From Nageia nagi (Eukaryota > Pinophyta): a stretch of 64,000 bases of DNA. Below, piece after piece: positions 46,830-58,059 of the stretch. The stretch is taken from assembly GCA_050084985.1 (NCBI GenBank), contig JBITNC010000002.1, forward strand, positions 31,000,001 to 31,064,000, read 5' to 3'. A program made the position numbers and the translations under genes. Under the pieces are notes generated by a model, which saw only the letters and a list, made by a program, of their open reading frames with translations, did no database searches and was not told the DNA's origin. Each line of letters opens with the position of its first letter. Within the stretch, counting starts at the first letter, position 1.

Positions 46830-49240
46830 CAAATACAATATCTTATACATTAATCTTACATCAAAAAAATATTCATTGGAAAAAAATGATGCAACTAAAG
46901 AATATAGTAGGTAGGGATGCATATGTAGAATTCATTACAAATCCAAATCCAACGGCTCTTGTTCAACTCATGAATTTAGATAGTGAAAATGATAAAAAAT
47001 AATATAATGCTCATGATTGATAGCAAAATGCAATGCATGATTTATTTCAATCAATCTATACACATGAAAATGATGCAGATATAGACATGACTGATAATCC
47101 TCATGCACATGATGATGGAAGAGGAGGTGATTTTGAAAATGCTAATATGTATGTTGCTGCCAAAACACATTTATAGAATGGAGCATGTATTTCCAAGTTA
47201 GAAGCGCTCCTACTTATCATGAATATAAAGGCCAAAAATGGATGATCAGATAAAAGCATTAATGATCTTCTAAAGTATGTATTTATTTTTATAATTTTTT
47301 TCATTTTTGTAAATTTATTGAACATTTTTTAATCTTTGTTTATTATATACATAATAATTTTATGGTTTTATTTGTATTATAGATTACTAAATGAAAAGTT
47401 GCTTCCAAGTGATAATGTCATCCTTTTTTCATGTAGAAAAGCACACTTTTTTTTAAGGATATATGGGTATCATGTGTTTCATACCATTCTTGTATTAATG
47501 ATTGAATATTATATAAAGAACCATATGAAAAATTGAGTGTATGTCCAAAGTGTGGTGCAAATAGATACCATTCAGAAACTACAAGGAAAAATGTTCTTTT
47601 GAAGGTTGTTCACCATTTTCCAGTTATTGATAGATTCATTAGAATGTATAAGTGTGAGTCACTTGCACAATATATAGATTGACATGCAAAAAATAGAAGT
47701 GAAGACTGTGTTACACATTCCTAAAGATTTTAGAGCAATGAAACATATAGAAAATATGTGGTTCAAAAACTTTTGAGATGACCTAAAAGTCTCAAGTTGG
47801 GTTTAACAATTGATGGTGTTAATCCACATTCCATACAATCATCTAATTATTCAGTGTGGCCCATTGTTATAATCAATTATAATATACCTCTAGGGATATC
47901 CTTGAAAAAGGAATATTTAATGTTAACTCTTTTAGTTCTTGGACCACATCAAGCGAAAAATACAGATATCTACCTTGAACCATTAATTGATGAATTGATG
48001 CAATTATGGAATGGTATTCAGAATGTGATTGATATAAGTAGACCCATCCAATAAATATCATTCACATTATATGGCATACTATGTTGGACTATACATAATT
48101 ATCCAAGTTTTAGTGTTTGTTCAGGTATGTATATATAATCTTTATTACATTTAAATTTATCTTAAAATAATAAATTATAAATATTTAATTTCACAAAATT
48201 AGATATAGTTTTATTCTCTAATAAAAATGTATTGTAGGCTTATGTACAAAAGGTTATCATGCTTATCCATAGTGTGTAGAAAATCTCACATCAAGTTATT
48301 CAAAACACTTACAGAAGATGGAATACTTTGGCCGCAAAAAATAATTACCATTAGATCACGAGTTTCAAAATATGAAATCATAATTTATTGATCAAACTAA
48401 TCACACTGAAACTCCCAAATATGCATCTCCTTTGGATTGGTTGAAAAAGTACCAAGAAAGTGAAGAAAAGTGTTGAATAAAAGCCTTTGAGGAAGGTATT
48501 GTTGAATACTCAAAGGACATTATTGTTCAAAAAAATGATTTACCTCGAGGTAAAATTTAATAAAATACTATATCAATATATTTATTTATTTTAAAATATT
48601 CTTTGTAACATGTCAATTCAATTATTTTACCAATTAAATATTTACATTTACATATGTTTTTAGGTATGAATAGATTGTCAATATTTTATAGTCTAGAATA
48701 CTAGAAGGATTTATTAGTGACACATTTATTGGATCATATGCATATTGTAAAGAATGTTGCATCTTCTTTATATCGATATACAACAAGCAAAGAATCAAAC
48801 ACTATTCAACTGAGATATGACTTAAAGGCCACCAAAACAAATGTGCCCTTTGGGTAACTAAAAATGCAAATGGAACAAATGCACTTGCTCCAACCTCATG
48901 GCTTATGACTTAATATGAAGTGAACATTCTACAGAATCTTGTTAAAACCATTAAAATACCAATGAGATATGCATCATATCTAAGAAAAACATTCACAATT
49001 GATGGAAAAATGATAAGATTGAAGTCTCATGATTATCATAACTTATTGAAGGTAATCTTGTATTATATGCATATCAAAATTCTTATATATATTTTATTCA
49101 TCTATATTTTGATTAATATAAATTTTGCTACAGATTATTTTTCCCCTTGCAATTCATGAACGTATGAGTTTGCCTACGGATTTAAGATATTCAATTATGT
49201 TGGGTTTTGGAGCTTGATTCAAAAGCCAAAGATGATAGAC
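46830..49240 (+). pseudogene. CACTA Tnp2 transposase, N-terminal and core part
   Basis: Segments of the plant Transposase_21/Tnp2 family appear in order on the plus strand, broken by stops and apparent introns. They are NGACISKLEALLLIMNIKAK (near 47180), SINDLLKY then LLNEKLLPSDNVI after an intron (47280-47420), and the zinc-site phrase VCPKCGANRYHSET, partly frameshifted (47535-47580). HIPKDFRAMKHIENMW (near 47725) and LGLTIDGVNPHSIQSSNYSV (47797 onward; DG.NPF is the family hallmark) follow. Then come LVLGPHQAKNTDIYLEPLID and the TKGYHA.P zinc-ribbon region (about 48245). HLLDHMHIVKNVASSLYRYT (near 48725) and MRYASYLRKTFTIDGKMIRL, SHDYHNLLK (48970-49050) finish it. The gene is interrupted after about 49240 by the Copia element and resumes at 54770. 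Confidence 0.85.
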
Positions 49241-49244
49241 CATG

Positions 49245-49744
49245 ATATATAATGTTATTTTATGTAATACAAGATGTGTATGATCTCTAAATGATGTATA
49301 AACCTCATAAATGGATAGATATTTCTAAGTACATGTGAAATGAGTTGTCACATGCCTACCTTCTGATCATTTATTGCTAATTGGTGGGTGAAAGGTGAAC
49401 TAGTTGGATGAGGGTCAGTTAGCAAGAATTAGTCAGCATGTTAGCTAAAACCAATTGATGGGTAGTTAGAATAGCTGATAGGGAGAATATCGATTAACTA
49501 GGTAGGCCTAATGAACTAAGTTCACACATAGGAACCAATCTACAAGACACCAACTAGAAAATAGAGAGTATGAAAGTCTGGATTAAAGTAGAAAATTTTC
49601 CACCTACATTCATCATTATGCCTTGGGAATCTCACCCATAGTGGGGGGTTACCCAACACCATTTATGACTCAACTTAGGTTAAATTTGAGTTGAATTGTA
49701 CTATATATAAAGGGGGTTGGTTTGGGGTTTTTCAAAGCCTTTCT
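49245..49744. other. Non-coding stretch upstream of Copia-2; LTR not proven
   Basis: It lies between Tnp2 sequence and Copia gag, where a 5' LTR would be expected. It has a TATATATAAAGGGG motif at about 49703 but no similarity by eye to the 3' LTR at 53939-54645. It may be a different LTR, a 5' leader or unrelated inserted DNA. Confidence 0.3.
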
Positions 49745-50287
49745 TCAAAGTTTGAAAACTTTATGATGGTTATAAAAATAAGGCTTATTGATGAAGAATA
49801 AGTCTTCTCCTTTGAGAATCTTTCTAAGCTCCTTTTGAAGCATGAGGAAACCCTTAACAGAAAGGTATTGATTTCTTCTCCTAAGGATAATAATGTTGCT
49901 CTTAGAACAACCAAAACTCCTTTCAAGAAGTTCAACTATCAAAAGAAATCTTATCCTTATTCCTTCAAAAGGTTTAAGAAAAGAGGTAATAACTATAACA
50001 GTAGCAGGAATAATAGCAATAACAAAAATAATAGGAACAACAACAACAACCATTAGAATAATAGTAACAACAACCACTTCAAGCAAAGATATAGAAAAGG
50101 CAAAACAAACAATCCATATCCTAAGGATAAGTTTGATGGTAATTGTAACTATTGTGGCATCCAAGGTCACAAAGAAGTTGAATGCTACAAAAAGAAAAGA
50201 GAGAAAAAGAATAAAGGTAATGGAAATATAAAGAAATTCAATAGAAAGAAGAATATTCAAGCTAGTTTTGCTACAACACTCTACTCC
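49745..50287 (+). pseudogene. Copia-2 gag C-terminal part with intact zinc knuckle
   Basis: After ENLSKLLLKHEETLNRKVLI the frame runs into a basic, Asn-rich low-complexity stretch (about 49960-50095, runs of AAC/AAT codons). In another frame an intact CCHC zinc knuckle follows, CNYCGIQGHKEVEC (about 50138-50180), and then a Lys-rich tail. The N-terminal two thirds of gag are missing, so the element is 5'-truncated or rearranged here. Confidence 0.75.
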
Positions 50288-50720
50288 ATGTCTCGCACTT
50301 TTTCATCTGATTGGATTATTGAGTCTAGTTGCACTAATCACCTATGGTTTAAAAAAGAAAAGTTTGAGAACTTTCACAAGTATAGAAAAGATGCGGTTGT
50401 GATAGGTGATAACTATACCCTTGAAGTCCAAGGAATTGGGAGTGTGTTGATTCATAAAAAGGTTCTTGATAATATGCTCTATGTTCCTAAACTTAGGATG
50501 AACCTTCTCTTTGTGATCCATGTTGCTAGAAAAGGGTACTCTTTTGAATTCGACTCTCAATCTTAGTCCATGAAGAAAGAACTTGCCATGTTGGTTAAAG
50601 GATCAATGAAAGATAACCTTTACATTGTAGATCAAATTCCATTAAATATGTGTCTTGCTACAAGTGTGTGTTCTAGAGGCAATCTTTAGCACCAACATTT
50701 AGGGCACCTTAACCATAAGA
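50288..50720 (+). pseudogene. Copia-2 protease with altered active site, GAG-pre-integrase
   Basis: The frame at 50288-50566 reads WIIESSCTNHLWF where the family has W..DSG.S.HM; the catalytic Asp position is Glu (GAG at 50321-50323) and the Gly is Ser. DNMLYVPKLRMNLLFV and RKGYSFEFDSQS follow, then a stop. GAG-pre-integrase blocks QHLGHLNHKSIQVM continue near 50693-50740. The active-site change would abolish protease activity even if the frame were open. Confidence 0.8.
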
Positions 50721-51610
50721 GTATTCAAGTCATGAAAGACCAAGAACTTATGGAAGGTTTGCCTTCAATTTCTCCTTCGATTGGTCTATGCGAGAAGTGC
50801 ATTGTTATTAAGATGCATAGACAAAAGTTTGAAAAAGATAAGGCAATAAGAGCATCTTAACCTCTTCAACTTGTGCATTCAGATTTGATGGGTCTATTTC
50901 AAACTAAGTCACTTGGAGGAGCATCTTACATCTTGACCTTCACTGATGACTTTAGTAGGATGATCTTTGGGTATCTACTTGATCACAAGGATCAAACCTT
51001 TGAGAGTTTTAAGTTTTTTAAAGCCTTTATTAAAAATCAAACTAACCTTAAAATCAAGATGTTGAGATCAGATAATGGAAGAGAATATAACAACAATGAG
51101 TTCAATGACTATAGTGCTAAGTATAGAATCAAAAGTTAGTTTAAAATTCCATACTTCTTAGCAAAATGGTGTTGGTAAAAGGAAAAATAGGATAACTATG
51201 GAAATAGCTAGATGCATGTTGGGTAATCTTCCTAGTTTCTTATGCGATGAAGCTGTGAGCACTACTATTTACACCTTGAATAGGTGTCCCACAAAATTCG
51301 TTTAGGGTAAAATTCTTTTTGAGGTATGGTTAAGAAGAAAACCTAACATTTCACATCTTAGGGTGTTTGTTAGTGAAGCATTCTCTTACATTATTTCTAA
51401 GAAAAGGAAGAAGTTAGACAAAAGGGCTAAAAAATGCATCTTTATAGGTTATGACAGTCAGCATAAAGGCTACAGGATTTATTCTCCATCCTATAAAGTT
51501 GTGTTTATTTTAAGGGATGTAAAGTTTAATGAACTTCCTAAAGAATCTACTTCTAATGAGGATGTTGATGATCTAGAGGACTCTTCAGTTGCACCTAGCT
51601 AGTTAGATAT
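50690..51610 (+). pseudogene. Copia-2 integrase, broken and active-site mutated
   Basis: Blocks in order are LVHSDLMGLFQTKSLGGASY (first catalytic Asp, near 50880), LTFTDDFSRMIFGYLLDHKD, and RSDNGREYNNNEF (second Asp, near 51075). A stop follows at 51137, then QNGVGKRKNRITMEIARCM, in which the catalytic Glu of the usual V.ERKNR is Lys (51177-51179). The C-terminal part at 51363-51602 has KKCIFIGYDSQHKGYRIYSP and VVFILRDVKFNE. Confidence 0.85.
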
Positions 51611-51668
51611 TGATCTAGACAAGTCACCTCAAGAATAAAATTCTCCAACACAAAGGGTAATAAGGAGC

Positions 51669-52470
51669 ATGACCTTGAAAAAATCCTTATTTTCCAAGAT
51701 TGATAACAAGCATGAGCCCTCATCCTTCAAAGAAGCTTCTAAGCACGAGTGTTGGATGGAAGCCATGAAAGTGGAGTATGAGGTGCTTATGAAAAATGAA
51801 ACTTGGGATTTGGTTCCTTATCCCAATGAGAAAAATGTTATTGGCAATAAGTGGATCTACAAGGTCAAGTTCAATTCAATTAGAGATATTGAGAAATACA
51901 AGGCAAGGTTAGTAGCCAAAGGTTTTGCTTAAAAATATGATGTAGATTATGAGGAAACCTTTGCTCCCATGGCAAAGATTCCTATTATGAGAATTATCCT
52001 TGCTCTTTCTACAACTTAAGGATGGAAAGTTTTTCAACTTGATGTCAAGAGTACATTTCTCAATGGTGACTTAGATGTGGAAATCTTCATGAACATTATG
52101 GAAGGCAAAGAGTCCTTTGTGTGCAAGTTAAAGAAGTCATTATATGGACTTAAGCAAGCACCTAGAGTTTGGTACAAGAAGATTTCAGGGTATTTTGTAG
52201 ATATTGGTTTCTTTAAGTATTTTTCTAACTTTGATCTATATGTGCTCAATCAAGGAAAATATGTGGTCTTAATTCTACTTTATGTGGATGATATTTTGAT
52301 TACTGAAAATAATGATGAAATCATTCAAAAGCGCATATCCAAACTTAAGGCAACATTTGAAATGACTAATCTTGGTCTCTTGCACTACTATCTTAGAATG
52401 TAAGTATATCAATACAAAGATTATACTTATCTTAGTCAATTTAAGTATATATCAAACATCTTGCAAAAGT
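51669..52470 (+). pseudogene. Copia-2 reverse transcriptase
   Basis: A typical Copia RT in two main open pieces: 51669-51932 (EASKHECWMEAMKVEYEVLM, NETWDLVPYPNEKNVIGNKW, IYKVKF, KARLVAKGF) and 52077-52403 (KLKKSLYGLKQAPRVWYKKI). The catalytic box LLYVDDILIT has its YVDD codons at 52281-52292. Single in-frame stops at about 51931, 52017 and 52400 are the main breaks, so this is the best-preserved polyprotein part in the window. Confidence 0.9.
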
Positions 52471-52529
52471 TTGAAATGGAAGAGTGTAGATATGCTATGA
52501 TCCTAGTCTCTCCTAGAATCATTATTTCT

Positions 52530-53184
52530 CTGAGCTCAAACTCTTAATTGGATGATGTTATAGCTTATAGGCAATTAATTGGTATTCTTTTATATTTGAA
52601 TATATCTAAGCTAGATATTACTTTTGCAGTGAATCTAATGGTATGATTTATGTAGAAACCATATGTTGAGCACCTCAATGCTGTTAAGCAAATATTGAGA
52701 TATGTTGCAGGGACTAAGGATCTTACTCCCAAGTATTCTAAGTTGCTTTCATTTATTCTCTCTAGATTCTCAAATTTTGACTATGTGAGAGATAGAGATG
52801 ACATGAAATCAACCTCAACACATGTGTTTAGCATTGGTTTAAGTGCTATCTCTAGGGATTCCAAGAAGTAGCCTATTATTTCTCTTTCCACCACATAAGC
52901 TAAATATCATGCTATGTTTATTACAACCCAAGAAGCTATTTGGCTAAGGCATCTTATGAAAGAAATTGGATATGAGTAAGCTGGATCATGTTTGATTTCT
53001 TTAGATAATCAATTGACTATTTCTTTGGATAAGAATCATGTGTTCCATAAGAGAACAAAACATATGGAAATCCATACCCATTTTATTAAGAAGAAAGTTC
53101 TTGATGACATCATACACCTGAAGTATTATCCATACACCTTGAATTCCATTGATTTGTTCAACAAGCCCCTCCTAGAAGCTTAAT
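52530..53184 (+). pseudogene. Copia-2 RNase H
   Basis: Blocks IAYRQLIGILLYLNISKLDI, KPYVEHLNAVKQILRYVAGT, STHVFSIGLSAISRDSKK (the usual W.S.KQ region with changes), AKYHAMFITTQEAIWLRHLM, and in the frame 52992-53183 FHKRTKHMEIHTHFIKKKVL and NSIDLFNKPLLEA, the standard end of a Copia polyprotein. Several stops replace Trp and Gln codons. Confidence 0.85.
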
Positions 53185-53929
53185 GTTTTTAAGCTTAAGG
53201 ATGCTATTAGGTTGGTGAAGTGTCTTTCAAGGGGGAGTGAAGTTTGAATTCTTGTGTTGAATTCATATTTGTGATGACAACTTCACCCCTAGGAGGATTT
53301 TGTGTTGTATAATGTTGATTTTATTGTACACCTTCATGGTAAGTTCACTCTATGTGAGAAACTTGTACAAATTTTTAAAAGTAAAAAGATTGGCTAATCT
53401 AGCATTGTTCAGTTATCCATGTGTGAAGAACTCTTATGTATCTTTTGACACTATTCAATTATCTATATGTGAGAAACTCATATGTGCATGCTCTATTTTG
53501 TAATGATAATCAACACATGTTTTATATACAACAAGTGACTATGAGTTTGGGCTTGGCATCTTTGTGATGACTTATAGTGCACCTTTAATCATTTCATGAT
53601 GGGATTTGAATGATTCATCTATCCTAGTTGATATGAATATGTTGCATCTAACTGATCTTGTTAGTTGAGCTGCTTATGACTTGTAGGTTACTTACTTCAG
53701 GTATGCTAGCTCTTGGAGACTCTTCTTGACTTCCAATTGGATGATTACTTCATGTACATTGAAATCAATTATGGTTAATGATTGTATTTGACAAAGTAGT
53801 GAGTCTTAAACTAGATCTTTCTTACTTCACAAATATGTAAAAATTTCTCATCTCCATTGTATCTATTTGGAGAACTTTCTTACTTTCTCTCTTCCTTATC
53901 TCTTTTTCATTTTATCCCAATATTGCATT
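53185..53929 (+). other. Long 3' non-coding region of Copia-2
   Basis: Between RNase H and the 3' LTR. A first purine tract (TTCAAGGGGGAGTGAAG, about 53226) follows the coding end, but the sequence after it is not repeated elsewhere. The tract directly before the LTR is at 53930. A long untranslated stretch here is known from SIRE-like Copia elements. Confidence 0.5.
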
Positions 53930-53938
53930 AAAGGGGAG
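53930..53938 (+). other. Polypurine tract of Copia-2
   Basis: AAAGGGGAG immediately before the TG of the 3' LTR, the position where plus-strand DNA synthesis is primed. Confidence 0.7.
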
Positions 53939-54645
53939 TGTTGGAATGTATAATCCATTATTGTAAAAGTTTTATAATAATCTTTTATGTAAGTTCATTA
54001 ATACTTAAGGGTGTCATTTGATACCTTAAGTATTTGAGTGAATTTGATAATGTAACTTATCCTACACTCCATGTCATGAGCATACCCCTTGGGTAAAAGG
54101 ATGTGCATGTCATGCTTTTGTATATTGGATAAAAGGGTGATCCAAAGAAGGATTTTGGCCTATAAATAGAAGGCTCCCTCTTTTTTTGGAGTAAAGCATT
54201 ACTATAGGATAGTGTTTAGAAGATGAGTTAGGATAATTGTAAGAGTTCATATTTGTTAATTAGAAAGATCTAGTTAGTGGATGTACTCCTAGTTGGAGGA
54301 CCACTTATATCTTATGTTATCTTTGTGGTATTGCTTTGTGAGTTTGTTAGATGTGTATTGTGAGCTTTCACGTGATCTTGGGAGTTTAGAGTTGTTCATG
54401 TTATAATTCAATCCTCACAATTCCAAAGGGTGTGACTCTTGGAGGACTTAGAGATTGATGGTTAATCAAGGATTGATAGCTTCTTGGTGGATGTATCTCA
54501 CATTGAGTGAACCACATGAAAATCTTATTTCCTCTCTTGTATACTTCGTTTATTTGCTCTTATCTTGTTTAGCATTTCAACTCTTGATTAAATTCCTAAG
54601 TTGCTCAAGAAAGGCTATTTGTAATTTTATAGCTAAATCCCAACA
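53939..54645 (+). repeat. Copia-2 3' LTR
   Basis: The 707-bp segment starts TGTTGG and ends CCAACA, a 6-bp inverted terminal repeat of the canonical TG...CA form. It is preceded by a polypurine tract and carries a TATAAATAG core promoter motif at 54161-54169. The base run after it, AATTG, would be the target duplication. No second copy is present upstream, so the 5' LTR is lost. Confidence 0.8.
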
Positions 54646-54769
54646 AATTGGTTGACTATCATTATTTCTAAGGTATTTCATGTTATTTATGATATTGCTT
54701 AATGAAAAATATAGTGCATTTATAGTTGTTTTGCAATTTTTAATATATTTTTACATATGATAATATTAA

Positions 54770-56170
54770 TTATATTTTCATAAATAAGTGGTTGACTTCA
54801 AAAGAAATACATGTGAATGAAATCCTTAGATGGCAAAGAAAAATTATGAAAATTATTTGTAAATTTGGAAAATAAATGCCAATTACTTTTATTGATATAC
54901 AAGTTCACCTATTGATCCACCTAGTAGATGATATTGAAATATTAGGTGTTATAAGTACTAGAAACATGTGTTATAAATATTAAAAAGATTTGTTATACAA
55001 AAATCAAGACCAAAAGGATCTATGTGTGAGGGATATACTGTGCAAAAGGTTTTTTTTTTTTATGTATGTGAGTTTCTATCTCAAATTCATGATTGAAATC
55101 CAACTATATGATTACAAGTAGACAAAGATATAAATAAATTAGAAGGGGAGGTTTTAGAAACAAATGGGAGATCATAAGCTCTTAATAAACGTACTAACTA
55201 TATTTTACATAATAGTAATTTATATAAGTAATATGTACATGCAATTTTGATTTAATCTAATTAATAGTTACTAACAAGTTCATTTTATATCATCAAAAAA
55301 TTTCAGATCATGACATTTATGAATCTATAAACCATTTTTTCATGATGAATATGGAATATTATAAAGAATGGATTGAAATGTATGAAATTAAAAGAAATGC
55401 AATTCTAGCACAACATATTTTGTTTCATAGTGAAAATTCAGGAGTACACCTATACCTCTACATCTAAGAGATGATAATTGGCCAAAAGAGTGTCCAAGGT
55501 CATTGATAAAATAAGTAATTGAAGAGAAATTATCTAAAGATGTAGAAGAAAAATCCTATGAATATGATTTAAATATAGCTGATGGATGTAATTAAGAGGT
55601 AATTATTCATTAATTCTTATGGACCTAAGTTTATTTTTTTTTAAAATATAGTTATTGTTAATATAGATATAATACTTGCACCAATATAACATTTACATAA
55701 AAATGTGAGTAGGCATTATCTTTTCTTGCAATGTTGGCATATAATCAACACTTCAAAATTAAAAAGAAAGATAGTAATAGAATGACCTTTGACTATGGAG
55801 TGATGGTTGATTTTGATCAAGTCATGCAAGTACAAAAGATACAAACTTGATAGAAGGAAAAATACAATATATTAGAAAAATTCAAGAAATCCTATAATTG
55901 AAGTTTAGATCATTCAAATAGGTAGCATTTAAATGTAAATGGTTTGAAACAAAAGAACAATTTTGCACGATATACCTAATGGTTATTATGTAATCAAATC
56001 CACATGATATTTACCTCAAGAAAAAGAGCCATATGTTTTACCACAACATTGTAGTCAAATATTTTTTTGTCCAAGTATACTAGATGAAAAGATGTGGTTT
56101 GTAATTGATTGTGATCCAATAGGGAAACATGTTGTACGTCTTCTTGATGAAAATGATAATGATCATTAAA
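54770..56170 (+). pseudogene. CACTA Tnp2 transposase, C-terminal part (DUF4218- and DUF4216-like)
   Basis: The first part (54830-55110) reads through stops as IMKIICKFGKKMPITFIDIQ, VHLLIHLVD and KDLLYKNQDQK, matching the DUF4218 pattern of a MP..F..I..HL..HL core, RW..PFER..K..K...RN.ARPEGS. Near 55440-55500 lies the Y...RP.DD.W-type spacer. The DUF4216-like part (55740-56170) has FDYGVMVDFDQ, LKFRSFK.VAFKCKWFETKE, EPYVLPQHCSQIFF and MWFVIDCDPIGKHVV. These are standard downstream parts of plant Tnp2 proteins and continue the gene broken at about 49240. It ends at a TAA near 56167. Confidence 0.8.
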
Positions 56171-56205
56171 ATATTAATTACATGTACATTTGATGAATTA
56201 AACAT

Positions 56206-56230
<25 letters not shown>
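56206..56230. repeat. (AT)n microsatellite
   Basis: About 12 AT dinucleotides just after the Tnp2 gene end. Confidence 0.9.
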
Positions 56231-56237
<7 letters not shown>

Positions 56238-56559
56238 TAGTATTTTTTTGAATATTTTTTAATTTGCATATTACTTTTTCACTTTAAATATTGATCTAGA
56301 TACATAATACACCGTATCTTAGTGCATTTATGTCATTCATTCATACATAGATAACTATGTACCTCATTTGCAATAGTTTCACTATTGTAGCTTTATTTTC
56401 AATCGAAGTGGAGGTGTCAGAATAATTAACAATTTTCATGTTTAGGATTTCAATCAATGCCATATGTAACCATTTCAAATGTCAAAACATATAAACATGT
56501 TTCCTATTTAGAACATTAAAATTTATAGTGAAAAAGTGTCATGCAAAACGTTAAATGAA

Positions 56560-56775
56560 TCTTAAAAAAATGTCATATAAATTGTCACCTTAAACTTCAC
56601 AAAAATGCTAAAATAATATGTTAATGTATGCATCAAGCAAAATGTCAAACAAATACATTGATTAATGTGACATCTAAAACATCAAGAGAGGCATCAACAT
56701 GTTCATCAAATTTACTTTGATGTAGATTTCTAAACACTAATGTATAATGCGTCAAGACATCAAAACCCATTTTTA
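56560..56775. repeat. Right subterminal repeats of CACTA element
   Basis: Dispersed AAAATGTCA, AAACATCA and GCATCAA motifs, counterparts of the left subterminal array, adjoining the right terminal repeat. Confidence 0.6.
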
Positions 56776-56816
56776 TGATGCATGGGATGATGCAAAAAGA
56801 TTAAAATGTAGTAGTG
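56776..56816 (-). repeat. Right terminal inverted repeat of CACTA element
   Basis: Read on the minus strand: CACTACTACATTTTAAT, then TTTTTGCATCATCCCATG and CATCA. It matches the left end at 30244-30284. Confidence 0.75.
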
Positions 56817-58050
56817 ACATTTACATGCCTTATACTACACTTTGTTCTATTGGCATTGCTATCAAGTAATTTGTCAACTACATTCTTAAGCCTTCATACA
56901 CGTGATGAACAATGAGGTCAGTGATTAAAAGATAAGATACTTTTTAGTTGAAGATAATAATAATGAAGACATTATGTCATGCCTTGATTTTACATAGCTT
57001 TGTGCCTTCCATGGTCTATATGTAAGAAGAAAGGGGATACTTATAACCATTAGAAGTAATTCTATAAAGTTTGATTCTATGATCTACCATGATATGATTG
57101 AACATATGTAGTGATCAAATTTATAGAGTTTTAGATGCTGGAATGTTTTTCACCAAGTCCAAGGTTGTTGAAGATAGTCATTCCATTATTTGAATATGTA
57201 AATAAGGCTTGTAACGCATGACTAAACCATTCAATAGAAATACTAGAAAATTATTTTCCATTACGACAAACAAAAAATCATATAAACATAAGTGTTATAC
57301 TTGGTTTGTAAAAATATAGATAATTTGTAAAACAAAAATAGAAAATATTCTATTGGTTTTTAAATAGTAAACTCTAGTGACTATAGTCCCAAAACTTATA
57401 AATGGTATCAATTAAGAAACAAACTATACACTATTGCATTTTTCTTACTCCTATTTTTGACATTGAGGTGATTTCTATCAAGAGAGTTACTAGCCTTTTC
57501 ATGATACTATAGTGAATTGATGTTGAGATATTGTTTGGAGTTGTGAACTAATTTTAGTTATTGGTTTTTACAAGGTCTTTGGTTTTTGCAAGAAAGATTT
57601 ACTATCTACTATCTATTTTAAATTGTTGATTTTCACAAAGACTAATTAGTTGTAGGGACTCACAATAATGATACATGATTTAAAATTCATTATAATGATT
57701 GATTTTTGCATAAGATAAGTTTAGAAGATTGGATATTTGTTCATATATGTCTCTTATTAGCCCTTTATTCAATCCTGACATATATTCTAAACTAAAATTT
57801 GAGCATCTAATGTTGGTTGTAAAAAACTAATATATATGGTTTAATTTATTTTCTTTATTAACACTGTAAGCAAAACAACAAACTAAATATACCAAGAAAA
57901 GAGTACTTAAAAATATCATTCACATGATTAACATGAAGAGCAAAAATATAGTTTTGTTTGAGCATCATAATGAACTTAATTATTTTAGTTTTGCTTACAT
58001 TATATTCAATAGTATTTGATTCATATTTATTATTGTGTGTAGGTTGCATA
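56817..58050. other. AT-rich right flank, no gene recognised
   Basis: No domain or repeat seen. The DDE transposase relic follows. Confidence 0.4.
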
Positions 58051-58059
58051 TGCATATAC

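Larger units (their letters stand above)
30244..56816 (+). mobile_element. Giant decayed CACTA (En/Spm) element with nested insertions
   Basis: The left end begins CACTACTACATTTAAGG. The right end at 56816, read on the minus strand, begins CACTACTACATTTTAAT. Both continue with TTTTGCATCATCC.ATGCATCA, an inverted repeat of about 40 bp with a few differences. Inside each end are dispersed GCATCAA/ACATCAA-type subterminal repeats, typical of CACTA elements. The enclosed plus-strand Tnp2 transposase with DUF4218- and DUF4216-like parts confirms the superfamily. The 3-bp flanks are AAT and ACA, so no target duplication is preserved. The span of 26.6 kb includes a Copia element, satellite arrays and another insertion. 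It is also possible, though less likely, that the two ends belong to different CACTA copies. Confidence 0.65.
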
